Notes: generated by a model not told the origin, from the sequence alone. A stretch of DNA of 64,000 bases from Phyllobacterium sophorae (GCF_003010965.1 NZ_PGGM01000015.1:62001-126000), one strand, 5' to 3'. Positions 17,812 through 26,757 are shown, counted from the stretch's first letter. Numbers and translations are program-made.

Positions 17812-18567
17812 CTAGCGATCCATGGCTGCCGCGATCTTCCGGAAATCGGCAGCTGCGAGCTCGGGTGTATCAGTGATGACACTTCCGATACCGAGTTGTG
17901 CGATGTGCTCAAAAGCTTTTGTGTCACTTGCTGTCTTGAAGCTCGACAGAGGTGCAGCCACTGCTATGGTGCCGAATCCTTGGTCATGAATTCCTTGAAT
18001 CGTTTCTGGTCGGTAGTCCTTTGGCAAAACACGTATCCAGGTTGCTCCCACTTGCTTCGCCTCCTCCAAACAATCACCGCCTTCGGGGAAAAACGTGCCG
18101 ATCGTGGCATCGGCACAACGTTGTTTGATGAGGCGTGCGATGGCGGGAGTATAGGCCGAGAAAAGGGACCTTCCGATCGCGCCATGCGCTTTGACCTGCG
18201 GGACGAACACGTCTAGATCGGCGGTCGTTGCATTCTTGACATCGACAATAACCGGAAAGTTCTGCGTCAAGTCGAGAAAGTCAGAAAAGAGCAGTAACGC
18301 AGGAAAATGCGTCTGGGCTTCGGCAAGGGTAAGCTTTTCTATTTTCACGTCGACGCCTGCGACGCGAAGAAGGTCATCATCATGGAGGCAGACCGCTTTT
18401 CCATCCGCGGTGACATGAACATCCGTCTCGACCACGTCTGCGCCGCCGGACATCGCGCGCAGGAATGACTCTCGGGTATTTTCCAGCACAACGATCGGCG
18501 TCCCACGATGACCGATGACCAATGGCCTTCCGCGGCTATGGTAGCTGGATAGGTTCCAATGCGACAT
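17812..18567 (-). CDS. Glycerophosphodiester phosphodiesterase family protein in the phn operon
   Basis: The 251-residue protein has the GDPD fold. The catalytic segment HRGTPIVVLENTRESF carries the metal and acid-base residues, ADVVETDVHVTADGKAVCLHDD follows, and the ADLDVFVPQ and late SVITDTPELA elements complete the barrel. No signal peptide is seen, so it is probably cytoplasmic like UgpQ. GDPDs cleave glycerophosphodiesters to glycerol 3-phosphate and an alcohol. It starts 14 bases after phnL with GGAAGG before the ATG, so it is the last gene of the C-P lyase operon. The operon lacks phnP and phnN in this window, so a role on the cyclic ribose phosphate intermediate, or on glycerol esters of phosphonates, can be proposed. 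Confidence 0.87.
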   Translation of the reverse strand: MSHWNLSSYHSRGRPLVIGHRGTPIVVLENTRESFLRAMSGGADVVETDVHVTADGKAVCLHDDDLLRVAGVDVKIEKLTLAEAQTHFPALLLFSDFLDLTQNFPVIVDVKNATTADLDVFVPQVKAHGAIGRSLFSAYTPAIARLIKQRCADATIGTFFPEGGDCLEEAKQVGATWIRVLPKDYRPETIQGIHDQGFGTIAVAAPLSSFKTASDTKAFEHIAQLGIGSVITDTPELAAADFRKIAAAMDR

Positions 18568-18581
18568 AGTTTTTCCTTCCT

Positions 18582-19301
18582 CTAAGCGGCTGCGGTTGCG
18601 GGCTGCTGGTTTTTGCTGGATAACGCCGCCACATCGACCAGGCGATTGGCAACCGCGTCGCGAACCTCCTGATCGTGGAAGATGCCGAGTATGCCGACGC
18701 CTCGTTGCTTTTTGTCGCGGATGAGATCGATCACAACCTGTCGGTTCTGAGCGTCCAGGGAGGCGCTAGGCTCATCGAGCAAAAGGATCGGGTGCTCGGT
18801 AATGAAACCACGGGCGATGTTGATGCGCTGCTGCTCACCTCCGGAAAATGTTGCAGGCGGGAGACTCCATAGAGCCTTCGGAATATTCAGCCGTTCCAGC
18901 AGGACCTCGGCGCGTTGTGTCGCGACGCTGGAATCCCATCCAGTCGCGATAAGAGGTTCCGCGACGAGGTCGCGGGCTGATACGCGTGGGACGACGCGAA
19001 GGAACTGACTGACATATCCAATCGTGTTTCGACGAATCTGCTTCATTGTCATGGGGTCCGCACTGGCAATGTCGACGATGTCGTTGCCGTGCTCGACATG
19101 GATCACACCATTTTCCGCCGCATAGGTGCCAAAGATCATTTTGAGCACGGAGCTTTTGCCGGCGCCGGAAGGCCCGTTCAGCGCGACGCATTCGCCGCGT
19201 TTCACGTTGAAGGACAGGTTGGCAATGACGGGGATGCGTATGCCGTCACGAAGGTGCATGACAAAATGCTTGCCGATGCCAGTTACGTCAAGAATAGCCA
19301 T
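18582..19301 (-). CDS. phnL: C-P lyase complex ATP-binding subunit PhnL
   Basis: The 239-residue ABC-type ATPase carries Walker A GPSGAGKSSVLK, the signature FSGGEQQRINIARGF and Walker B ILLLDEPSASLD. The extended LRDGIRIPVIANLSFNV start and GTYAAENG segment are typical of PhnL. In E. coli, PhnL with PhnG, PhnH, PhnI and PhnM is needed to form ribose 1-methylphosphonate 5-triphosphate from ATP and phosphonate. It starts three bases after the phnK stop and is followed by the GDPD gene. Confidence 0.95.
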   Translation of the reverse strand: MAILDVTGIGKHFVMHLRDGIRIPVIANLSFNVKRGECVALNGPSGAGKSSVLKMIFGTYAAENGVIHVEHGNDIVDIASADPMTMKQIRRNTIGYVSQFLRVVPRVSARDLVAEPLIATGWDSSVATQRAEVLLERLNIPKALWSLPPATFSGGEQQRINIARGFITEHPILLLDEPSASLDAQNRQVVIDLIRDKKQRGVGILGIFHDQEVRDAVANRLVDVAALSSKNQQPATAAA

Positions 19302-19304
19302 GGA

Positions 19305-20084
19305 TCATACCTGCAGTACGGATGAGACAAGAAGTTGGGTATAGGCTTGGCGAGGGTCTTCAAGGACACGGTCGGTCAAGCCGGTTTCGATCACGCGGCC
19401 AGCCTGCATCACCATCAGGCGGTCTGACAGCAGGCGGGCTACGCCGAGATCATGCGTCACCAGGACGGCTGCCAAATTGAACTCGCGAACGAGCCGACGC
19501 AGCAAGTCAAGCAGCTTTGCTTGAACTGAGACATCAAGACCTCCGGTAGGTTCGTCCATCAGAACCAGCTGCGGATGGGTCACCAGGCTCCTGGCAATTT
19601 GCAAACGTTGTTGCATGCCCCCGGAAAACGTTTTGGGAAGATCATCGATGCGGCCGGGATCGATTTCCACATTCCTGAGCCAGTCGAGCGCCACACTGCG
19701 CAGTGAGCCATAGTGGCGCTCGCCGCTCGTCATCAGCGGTTCGGAGATATTCCCGCCCGCGCTGACATCTAGCCGCAGTCCATCGCGAGGGTTTTGGTGG
19801 ATCAGGGAGAGCATGGACGGAAGCAACTGCTCGCGTTCCGCTTCGTCCATATTCCAAAGGCTTCGACGATCACCGGATACAGAGATTGTAACGCTACCCC
19901 TGTCCGGCGCGTGCATACCGGCAAGGCATTTGAGCAGCGTTGATTTGCCGGAGCCACTTTCACCGACGATACCCAGAACTTCGCCTCGGTGCAAAGAAAA
20001 GGAGATGTCCCGGCAGGCCGCAAGACGTCCGAATGATTTGTTCAAGTCTTCGACCTGGAGGATCTCTTCAGAAATAGGGGTCAT
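19305..20084 (-). CDS. phnK: C-P lyase complex ATP-binding subunit PhnK
   Basis: The 259-residue ABC ATPase binds the PhnGHIJ core in the E. coli complex. Walker A is GESGSGKSTLLK, the signature is FSGGMQQRLQIARSL, and Walker B is LVLMDEPTGGLD. The NPRDGLRLDVSAGGNI stretch is characteristic of PhnK and separates it from oligopeptide transport ATPases, which it otherwise resembles. Its start ATG overlaps the phnJ stop by four bases. Confidence 0.95.
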   Translation of the reverse strand: MTPISEEILQVEDLNKSFGRLAACRDISFSLHRGEVLGIVGESGSGKSTLLKCLAGMHAPDRGSVTISVSGDRRSLWNMDEAEREQLLPSMLSLIHQNPRDGLRLDVSAGGNISEPLMTSGERHYGSLRSVALDWLRNVEIDPGRIDDLPKTFSGGMQQRLQIARSLVTHPQLVLMDEPTGGLDVSVQAKLLDLLRRLVREFNLAAVLVTHDLGVARLLSDRLMVMQAGRVIETGLTDRVLEDPRQAYTQLLVSSVLQV

Positions 20085-20950
20085 CTGCGACGGCTCTCCA
20101 CACGACGATCATTGCAATAAGATGTGTCGGAGCAAATGAACTGAATGCTGCCTTTATCGTCCAGAAGAACCTCGTCGAGGTAGCTGTTGTCAGATCCACA
20201 AAGCGCGCAGCATTGTTCCCACTTCTGAACTTCAAACGGATAGTCCTCGAAATCCAGGCTGCGAACTTCGGTGAAAGGCGGAATCGCGTGAATCCGTCGT
20301 TCTCTTCCCGCACCAAAAATAATCAACGCGCGGTTGCGATGCAATTTGGGATTATCGAACCGGGGAATAGGCGATGGTGAGGAGAGGTAACGTCTGTGGA
20401 CGCGCACCGGGTAGTCGTGCGAAACAGCGACATGTCCGAAGCGCGCAATGTCTTCGTAAAGGCGCACCTGCATAAGTCCGTATCGTGCAAACGCGTGTAG
20501 CTTCCTGGCCTGTTCCTCGGAGTTGATCAGTCGCCTCATTGGCTCAGGCTGTGGCGTCTGCATTATCAGGATTTGAGCGTCTTCAAGAAGCCGCTCAGGT
20601 ATCCTGTGGCGGCTTTGAATAATGGTTGCTTCGCCTGTGCTTTCCGTTGTGGATATGCCAGTGACGCGCTTGAAAAACCGCCGGATGGAGACCGCATTCG
20701 TCGTGTCGTCAGCGCCCTGGTCGATCACTTTGAGGCGGTCTGACCTTCCTATGATACTCGCCGTGACTTGAATGCCGCCTGTGCCCCAACCAGGAGGCAG
20801 TGGCACCTCTCGGTCGCCGAAAGGCACCTGATAGCCGGGAATGGCAACGGCTTTCAGGATGGCGCGGCGGACCATCCGCTTTGTTTGTTCATCGAGGAAG
20901 GCAAAGCTGTAATCTTCTTGCGCAGCGTCCAAACCGAGATCATCCAGCAT
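20081..20950 (-). CDS. phnJ: Alpha-D-ribose 1-methylphosphonate 5-phosphate C-P lyase PhnJ
   Basis: This 289-residue radical SAM enzyme breaks the carbon-phosphorus bond. All four catalytic cluster cysteines are present as C-x2-C-x21-C-x5-C (Cys248, Cys251, Cys273, Cys279), the spacing of E. coli PhnJ. The glycyl-radical glycine corresponds to Gly39 in AVAIPGYQVPFG, and GWGTGG follows. The ATG at 20950 (MLDDLGLD) is chosen rather than upstream codons, which lie inside phnI and are not conserved. The gene overlaps the end of phnI by 11 bases and the start of phnK by four. Confidence 0.97.
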   Translation of the reverse strand: MLDDLGLDAAQEDYSFAFLDEQTKRMVRRAILKAVAIPGYQVPFGDREVPLPPGWGTGGIQVTASIIGRSDRLKVIDQGADDTTNAVSIRRFFKRVTGISTTESTGEATIIQSRHRIPERLLEDAQILIMQTPQPEPMRRLINSEEQARKLHAFARYGLMQVRLYEDIARFGHVAVSHDYPVRVHRRYLSSPSPIPRFDNPKLHRNRALIIFGAGRERRIHAIPPFTEVRSLDFEDYPFEVQKWEQCCALCGSDNSYLDEVLLDDKGSIQFICSDTSYCNDRRVESRRR

Positions 20951-22058
20951 TTTCGTTCTCCGCGCTGTCTGCTTGTCCCGCACGCTTTTCGTACTCGTCA
21001 CGCAACTGTCTGAGTAACTGCAGTTCGCCTTGAAAATCGACATAGTGGGGAAGCTTGAGGTGCTGAACCAATCCCGACGCGGCGACACTGTCCGAGTGGG
21101 AAAGGACGAATTCTTCGTCTTGGGAAGGATGACGTCGTTCCTCGCCGAACTCTGGGCCGCGAAGCGCACGATCGACAATCGCGACCGACAAAGCCTTGCG
21201 CTCGCAATGGCCGAAAAGCAGTCCGTAGCCGCGAGTGTAATGGGCCGGCGTATCTGGTTTGTTCACAGTCATATGGATCGTCCGGCATTCCGTGACCCTA
21301 ACCGTCCCGATACCGACCTCGAATTGGAGTTCAGGAATCTCCATTACGACTGAAACATCGCCATGCCGCATCTCGGCGACGTAGGGATGATTTCTGCCGT
21401 AACCGCGCATCGTGGAATAGCAAAGCGCCATCAGAAACCCTTCGTCGCCGCGCGTCAGATTTTGGAGACGTTGGTCGCGCTTTGACGGAAATTTCATAGG
21501 TTCGCGGGTGAGGTCGGCGACAGCGATCCCGTCGCTGGGAAGTTCTGCCTCAACGACGTCTGTCCTTGAGAGAAAGCCGGCGCCGTAACACAGGTTCATT
21601 TCTTCGAATGTATCGTCTGTCGACACCGGAAGACCATCTTCATCCTCGGCTTCTTCAAGAAGTGAAAAGTCGAGCAGTCGATGGGTGTAGTCATAGGTTG
21701 GGCCAAGAAACTGTCCACCAGGGATATCTTTATGGGTGGTGGAGATACGCCGCCGGACGATCATTTCCGATGTTTCAAGAGGTTTCGTGTAGCCGAAGCG
21801 CGGAATTGTGGTGCGATATGCTCGCAGCAGATAGATGGCCTCAATGAGGTCGCCTTCTGCCTGTTTGATGGCAAGTGCCGCGAGGGTCGGGTCATGGAGT
21901 GAGCCTTCGTTCATGACTCTGTCGACCGCCAGCGTCAGTTGCTCGCGGATCTGGTCGACCGAAAGCTCTGCGATTGCCGGGTTGCCGCGGCGGCGCTTGG
22001 CGAGAAGGCGATGCGAGGCGTCAATCGCCTTTTCCCCTCCTTTGATGGAAGTAATCAT
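20940..22058 (-). CDS. phnI: C-P lyase core complex subunit PhnI (nucleosidase)
   Basis: The 372-residue protein is a full-length PhnI. In the E. coli pathway PhnI has nucleosidase activity and, with PhnG, PhnH and PhnL, displaces adenine from ATP by the phosphonate. Recognisable segments are IKGGEKAIDASHRLLAKRR at the start, QIREQLTLAVDRVM, EGSLHDPTLAALAIKQAEGD and the ALCYSTMRGYGRNHPYV region. Its ATG overlaps the phnH stop (ATGA), so the subunits are translationally coupled. Confidence 0.96.
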   Translation of the reverse strand: MITSIKGGEKAIDASHRLLAKRRRGNPAIAELSVDQIREQLTLAVDRVMNEGSLHDPTLAALAIKQAEGDLIEAIYLLRAYRTTIPRFGYTKPLETSEMIVRRRISTTHKDIPGGQFLGPTYDYTHRLLDFSLLEEAEDEDGLPVSTDDTFEEMNLCYGAGFLSRTDVVEAELPSDGIAVADLTREPMKFPSKRDQRLQNLTRGDEGFLMALCYSTMRGYGRNHPYVAEMRHGDVSVVMEIPELQFEVGIGTVRVTECRTIHMTVNKPDTPAHYTRGYGLLFGHCERKALSVAIVDRALRGPEFGEERRHPSQDEEFVLSHSDSVAASGLVQHLKLPHYVDFQGELQLLRQLRDEYEKRAGQADSAENENAG

Positions 22059-22651
22059 GAAATGCTCGCCTTTGTGGTTCGAGGAAGGCCCAGGACAGAG
22101 CGTTGATCCGCCAAAACGAGATCGATACCGACGGGATAACTCGCCGCATTTTCATTCCAGTGAGTCCAAAAACCTTCTGGCAAGCCTGCTGGTGCCACCG
22201 ATGTTTCGGTCTCAATCCCAGGGCCGGACAGTGAAACCGGCCTTCCGCCAGTCAGTGAGGGCAACTGAACGACAAGGGTTGCCGAGCGATCTGGATAGAA
22301 CGAGTCACCGCGATTGAAGCGGTCAAAATCGATAAGGGTGTCAGCGCACGAGAAGAAGCCAAACATGGCTTCCCTAGGATCCGAAACCGTACGTACTCCC
22401 GAATGAAAGCGGAGATAATTCGTGACGGAATCCGTATTGAGAGCGGCATCAAGCCAAAGCGGGGTTGTGTCGTCGAGAAGCGAAAGTGCAATCGCCGTCA
22501 ACGCCGATCCGAGAGGGGCAGGAGACGTAGTTGGCGATGGAATATCGATAATAGTTCCGGGACGCGACGTCGCAGACAGCAAAGCGCGGAAAGTTGCTTG
22601 CGAGTCATGAACTGGTTCGCGAAACTGTGAAGCGATAATGCTGTCGTTCAT
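22055..22651 (-). CDS. phnH: C-P lyase core complex subunit PhnH
   Basis: The 198-residue protein is PhnH, a structural subunit of the PhnGHIJ core with a PLP-transferase-like fold but no PLP. The N-terminal pattern FREPVHDSQATFRALLSATSRPG and the later DRSATLVVQLPSL and LSGPGIE segments identify it. It overlaps phnG and phnI by four bases each, which fits obligate co-expression of the core complex. Confidence 0.95.
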   Translation of the reverse strand: MNDSIIASQFREPVHDSQATFRALLSATSRPGTIIDIPSPTTSPAPLGSALTAIALSLLDDTTPLWLDAALNTDSVTNYLRFHSGVRTVSDPREAMFGFFSCADTLIDFDRFNRGDSFYPDRSATLVVQLPSLTGGRPVSLSGPGIETETSVAPAGLPEGFWTHWNENAASYPVGIDLVLADQRSVLGLPRTTKASIS

Positions 22652-23130
22652 TGATCATCTCCTCGCGTCAGCATAGTGAAATCGACTTTGGTGGTTTTCG
22701 TTTCGCGGGCGATGTTCTGCCGTCGACGGAGCTCTTGTTCGGCAATAGCGCGAACGCATTTGCCGACTACACCTTCGCTGGTAGCCTTTTCATGCTGAAG
22801 CATTGCGTCGAAGAGTGCAGCCAGCGCAGCATGGCGTTTGTCACGTCCCATCACGTAGGAAACCCCGATTTCCCCCGTGATAAGCTGCAGGGTACACCTT
22901 GTGATGGTTACATCACCCAGATTGAATTGCGCGCCCGTTCCGCTGGCGCGTCCGCGGACCATTGCCGAACCAAACTCCGGCCGGCGTATCCATTTGAAAG
23001 AAGGATGAGGGAGTGTCTGCCAGTGATGCTCGATGTCAGCCACCGGTGCTTCGGCGAGCAGTGTCATCCACCGCGCCCGGGAGGATGAATTTACGTCGTC
23101 GCTGGGGAAAGCTTTGATCTCGGCACTCAT
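22648..23130 (-). CDS. phnG: C-P lyase core complex subunit PhnG
   Basis: The 160-residue protein is PhnG, the small subunit of the core complex. It shows RARWMTLLAEAP near the N-terminus, the MVRGRASGTGAQFNLGDVTITRCTL block and GVSYVMGRDKRHA. The start ATG overlaps the phnM stop (ATGA) and its stop overlaps phnH. Confidence 0.95.
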   Translation of the reverse strand: MSAEIKAFPSDDVNSSSRARWMTLLAEAPVADIEHHWQTLPHPSFKWIRRPEFGSAMVRGRASGTGAQFNLGDVTITRCTLQLITGEIGVSYVMGRDKRHAALAALFDAMLQHEKATSEGVVGKCVRAIAEQELRRRQNIARETKTTKVDFTMLTRGDDQ

Positions 23131-24245
23131 AGGATTTTACCCCCGGCGACCCAAACGCTGCGGACCACCGGTGAGCCCTTGACTTCAGCCACGCGAAGCA
23201 TATCGGCCCGGCGGCCGACCGATAGCTCTCCACGGTCGAACAATCCGAAAAGTTCGGCAGGCTGCTTGCTGGCCATTGCGACGGCGTCGACCAGACCCGG
23301 ACCTTTCGGACCGAATCCCAGGCGCCACACCGCGTGCAGTAGACTTGTCGGAATGTAGTCCGAAGATATAACGTCGATGAGGTCTTCCTCTGCGAGGAGC
23401 ATGCCGGAGACGTTGCCTATGTGCGAGCGGCCTGCGACGATATTCGGAGCGCCAATGATCGTTTTCATCTTGGCCGCGCGTGCGGCTCTGGCCGATTCCA
23501 AGGTGATAGGAAATTCAGAAATTCTGAGGCCAAAAGCCTCGCCTTCCGCAATGTGCTCCGCAGTCGTATCATCATGGCTTGCGGGCGGGACGTTGCTGCA
23601 CTTGCAGAGATCGACGAGACGCCTGCGGTTTTCAACCGTGCAGTCTGTTGTAGTCGGTACAGCTGCAATCGCAGCTTCGATCTCAGTGTGCGGCTTGCCC
23701 CTACTGCGCTCCAGACGTCGAAATCGGTCCGGGTCTCTGCGCGCACTGTCGTCCATAATCGTGACGAAGCGCAGTTGAGGATCGTCGATATATGGAGCGA
23801 TCAGATCGATGAGGTCGTCTTCTCGCGCGTCACATCGCAAGTGCAGGAGATGTTCTACCTTAAGCAGCCCTGCCTGTCGTGCGTCATACAGACCCGACAA
23901 CATCAATGGTAGCAGCTTGCGCCGATCGGGATTGCCGACGGCACCGACGATAAGAGAGTCGAAAACTGTTGTCGTCCCGGCGGAAGCGAGAACTGCGTCG
24001 TGGGTTACAGCGGCATTCACTGCATTCCAGAAGACCCCCACACGCGGCATGATCTGCCTTTCCAGGTGATCCGTGTGAACATCGACGAGACCTGGAAGTA
24101 GATACTCTCTCTCGAAATCGATTGTATTTCCAAGGTTCGAGTTCTTCGAATCCAGGTCAGCAATAATGCCGTCCTCTATTCGTGCTGTACCGACGAATTC
24201 ATCGTTGCCTGTTACGATACGGGCATTGGTGATGATTGTTTCCAC
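23127..24245 (-). CDS. phnM: Alpha-D-ribose 1-methylphosphonate 5-triphosphate diphosphatase PhnM
   Basis: The 372-residue amidohydrolase-superfamily enzyme removes pyrophosphate from ribose 1-methylphosphonate 5-triphosphate before C-P cleavage. The metal site begins with LLPGLVDVHTDHLERQIMPR and includes the HLRCDA segment; SHDDTTAEH and DVISSDYIPTSLLHA complete it. The start is GTG at 24245 (METIITNARIV) and no strong ribosome site is seen. It is the first gene of the phn operon here, whereas in E. coli phnM lies downstream of phnL. Confidence 0.95.
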   Translation of the reverse strand: METIITNARIVTGNDEFVGTARIEDGIIADLDSKNSNLGNTIDFEREYLLPGLVDVHTDHLERQIMPRVGVFWNAVNAAVTHDAVLASAGTTTVFDSLIVGAVGNPDRRKLLPLMLSGLYDARQAGLLKVEHLLHLRCDAREDDLIDLIAPYIDDPQLRFVTIMDDSARRDPDRFRRLERSRGKPHTEIEAAIAAVPTTTDCTVENRRRLVDLCKCSNVPPASHDDTTAEHIAEGEAFGLRISEFPITLESARAARAAKMKTIIGAPNIVAGRSHIGNVSGMLLAEEDLIDVISSDYIPTSLLHAVWRLGFGPKGPGLVDAVAMASKQPAELFGLFDRGELSVGRRADMLRVAEVKGSPVVRSVWVAGGKIL

Positions 24246-24519
24246 GTGTCCACACTGCTTGGGCGTCTGGGTAACGCCCGCTCCATCTGAATTTTATCGA
24301 TCTGGCCGCGCTTTGTCCGGCTGAGCGAGAGGTAGGGAGGTCACGTGATGGTTCGGCTACATTTCCATGACGGTTCGGTGACAATACCGGTACGTTTCCC
24401 GAAGACATCCTCAAACATCATGCCCTCGCTTGGGCGAAACCCTTGACATTCCTGGCGTTGCTCAGGTCCATATTGATGAAAACTAGGGACCGGCCACGGG
24501 TCCACGATGGAGCGAGCAA
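24246..24519. promoter_or_regulatory. Divergent phnM / phnF promoter region with candidate repressor dyad
   Basis: This 274-base stretch separates the divergent phnM and phnF genes and must hold both promoters. A TTGACA at 24443-24448 followed about 18 bases later by a weak TCCATA is a possible phnF promoter. GGACC-N7-GGTCC at 24487-24503 is a dyad of the GGTC-GACC kind seen in operators of PhnF/TreR-like GntR proteins, and another GGTCC lies at 24466. No rhizobial Pho box repeat was seen, so control may be by PhnF rather than PhoB alone. Confidence 0.4.
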
Positions 24520-25272
24520 ATGTCATCCCCTGCATCTGGACACCTTAGTCTGCACGAAAGGCGCGGCGCCTCGGTCTTATGGCGTTTGGTGGCGGAACGG
24601 ATCGAGAAGGATATTAAAACGGGCCGATACAAACCCGGAGATCGTTTGCCGACCGAGTTCGAGCTAGCTTCAGAACTCAATGTTCATCGGAACACCGTCA
24701 GACGCGCAATGGCCGTTCTGAAGGAGCGTGATCTTTTGCGGATCGAACAAGGGCGCGGGACGTTTGTGCGAGAGCGAAAGGTTCGCCATCAGCTCGGGCC
24801 GAAAACGCGACTGACGGCCGCGCTACAGGATATGGAAAGAGTGGGTGAGCGTCGCATCATCGGGTCGGAACGGGTTCGTGTCACCAGAGACTTGGCAAAA
24901 GATTTAAGATTGGCCCGCAGTCGCTTTGCTCGACGCGTAGATACACTCACGGTCATCGATGACATCGTGGTGTCTATTGCGTCGAACTACTTCCCATTAC
25001 CGCGCCTTGATGGCATCGAAAAACTTATCGCTGAGACTGGGAGTTTCAGTCAGGCTTGGGCGCAGCTTGGTGTTCTGGAATATCATCGCAGCGAATCGCG
25101 TATCTCCGCTGTTGCGTTGTCCCAGAAGGACGCGACGCTGTTGGACCTCCCACGATATCATCCGGCGATTTTCGTCACCAACATCAACGTCGACGCTGAC
25201 GATGTGCCGATTGTCGTCTCATACACACGCATCGCCCCCCAACAGATGGAACTCATTGTCCGCTTTGAATAA
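24520..25272 (+). CDS. phnF: GntR/HutC-family regulator PhnF
   Basis: The 250-residue protein has a GntR winged helix (residues about 20-85, with PGDRLPTEFELASELNVHRNTVRRAMAVL as the recognition region) and a UTRA ligand-binding domain after residue 100. The position, divergent from a complete C-P lyase operon, identifies it as PhnF, the usual repressor of phosphonate or phosphate-starvation genes. ATG 24520 is preceded by GGAG ten bases earlier. The dyad in its own leader suggests autoregulation. The ligand is unknown. Confidence 0.9.
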   Translation: MSSPASGHLSLHERRGASVLWRLVAERIEKDIKTGRYKPGDRLPTEFELASELNVHRNTVRRAMAVLKERDLLRIEQGRGTFVRERKVRHQLGPKTRLTAALQDMERVGERRIIGSERVRVTRDLAKDLRLARSRFARRVDTLTVIDDIVVSIASNYFPLPRLDGIEKLIAETGSFSQAWAQLGVLEYHRSESRISAVALSQKDATLLDLPRYHPAIFVTNINVDADDVPIVVSYTRIAPQQMELIVRFE

Positions 25273-25417
25273 CCAATGTGCGTTTGCCGAAAACGTCCAG
25301 CATCTGTCATTCTGCTGTTGCCGGTGTGTCACCGATCCTTTGCAAACCCCTGCACATCCTAGGGCAGTTCAAGGACTTCAGCCTCAGCTGTAAGTCGAAG
25401 CCATCGGAGACAACATC

Positions 25418-26689
25418 ATGCGCACGTGGTCATACCTCGTGGCTGTAACGCTAGTTCCTTTCGGATTTGGCGTCGCCCACGCAGAAACAGTTTTGAATAT
25501 CTCCTACGCTCTACCGAGTACCTACAAGGCGACGCAAGAAGATATCACCCGGCGATTTGAAGCATCCCATCCCGGAATAAAAATCGCATTGCGAACTCCG
25601 CTCACGACTTACGACGAAGTGGTGAGCGATCTCCTGCGGTCAAACGTGACGGGCGGAGGCCCTGACGTGGCTTTCGTGGGGGCCAATCACGTTGATCTCG
25701 TTGCGGAGCGCGGCCTTGCTGTTCCTCTTGACTCTTTGGTGAAGGATGACAAGGAGCTCGGCGCTCTGGGATACTATCCCGAAATTCTGTCACTGGGCCG
25801 GAAGGCGGACAAGCTTTATGGCGTGCCGTTCGCGGTCTCGTTACCGGTTTTGCATGTCAATGTCGACTTGGTCGAAAGGGCAGGCGGCTCTCTCGAAAAT
25901 TTCCCGACGACTTGGGAAGGCATAAACCAGCTTGGCCAGAAAATCGCCAAGCTGGACGGCAAACCAATCGGTTTTACTTTTCAATATGATGCTTGGGGAA
26001 ATTGGACCCTCAACGGTCTAATCGCAAGCGCCGGTGGCCGCATGGATGAGAAAAACGGCTGCGGGACCGGTTTCGACAAGCCTGAAGGTCGCTGGGCATT
26101 TGAGACGCTTCAGATGTTCCACGACAAGGGAATGCCGGCGATGTCCTGGCAACAGGTCCCACAAGCCTTCGCATCCGGCACAATCGGTATTTCAGCTGCA
26201 TCGGGCTCCTCGATCGTCAAAATCGGAGCACAAGCAAACGGAAAGTTCCGCTACAAGACCTTGCCATTCCCGATGAAGAGTCCAAACGGCACCTTGCCAG
26301 CTGGAGGGTCAGTCGTGATCGCGACAACCAAGGATCCCGAAAAGCAGAAAGCCGCCTGGGAGTACATCAAGTTCGCGACCAGCCCGGAAGCCCAAACCAT
26401 CATGGTGAAGAACAGCGGATATCTTCCCGTCAGCCGGACGGCCGTCGAAAAGTCGGAGTTCCTCGGAGATTACTTCAAGAATCATCCAAATCAGACAACT
26501 CAACTATCGCAAATGAACGCGCTGTCCAGATGGTATATGTGGCCCGGAGAAAACGGGATCAAGATCTTTGCTGTCGTTCAGAATCACATCGACAACATCA
26601 TCGGCGGTAAAGCCACAGCCGAGCAGACGGTTCCGAAGCTGACCAAGGAAGTCGGAGCGATGCTGCCAGCCTGCAATGCCTCCAATTAA
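25418..26689 (+). CDS. Orphan ABC transporter solute-binding protein (family 1)
   Basis: The 423-residue periplasmic protein is related to the two binding proteins of the duplicated transporter loci and of almost the same length. It has a Sec signal peptide ending at about AHA-ET (residue 22). Shared marks are the PTTWEGINQLGQKIAKLDG segment, the SPNGTLPAGGSVVIATTKDPEKQKAAWEYIKFATSPEAQ block, and the C-terminal SRWYMWPGENGIK. No permease or ATPase adjoins it; it lies alone between phnF and a decayed hydrolase. It may supply one of the two nearby UgpABC-like permease complexes with another ligand. Confidence 0.88.
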   Translation: MRTWSYLVAVTLVPFGFGVAHAETVLNISYALPSTYKATQEDITRRFEASHPGIKIALRTPLTTYDEVVSDLLRSNVTGGGPDVAFVGANHVDLVAERGLAVPLDSLVKDDKELGALGYYPEILSLGRKADKLYGVPFAVSLPVLHVNVDLVERAGGSLENFPTTWEGINQLGQKIAKLDGKPIGFTFQYDAWGNWTLNGLIASAGGRMDEKNGCGTGFDKPEGRWAFETLQMFHDKGMPAMSWQQVPQAFASGTIGISAASGSSIVKIGAQANGKFRYKTLPFPMKSPNGTLPAGGSVVIATTKDPEKQKAAWEYIKFATSPEAQTIMVKNSGYLPVSRTAVEKSEFLGDYFKNHPNQTTQLSQMNALSRWYMWPGENGIKIFAVVQNHIDNIIGGKATAEQTVPKLTKEVGAMLPACNASN

Positions 26690-26698
26690 TATACAGCG

Positions 26699-26724
26699 GC
26701 GGCCGAGATGAGGCACTCGGCCGC
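26699..26724 (+). terminator. Hairpin after the orphan binding-protein gene
   Basis: A perfect nine-base stem, GCGGCCGAG and CTCGGCCGC, encloses an eight-base loop ten bases after the stop codon. The following ATCTCT is only weakly T-rich, so it may be a terminator or an mRNA-stabilising hairpin. Confidence 0.55.
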
Positions 26725-26757
26725 ATCTCTGCACGAAGGATACTACCATGGTCAGGA

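Noticed and set aside
20951-21178. 76-residue extension upstream of PhnJ
   Set aside because: It lies wholly inside phnI, and PhnJ similarity begins at MLDDLGLD near 20950.
24246-24519. Pho box (CTGTCAT-type repeats) before phnM
   Set aside because: No tandem CTGTCAT-like repeats were found.
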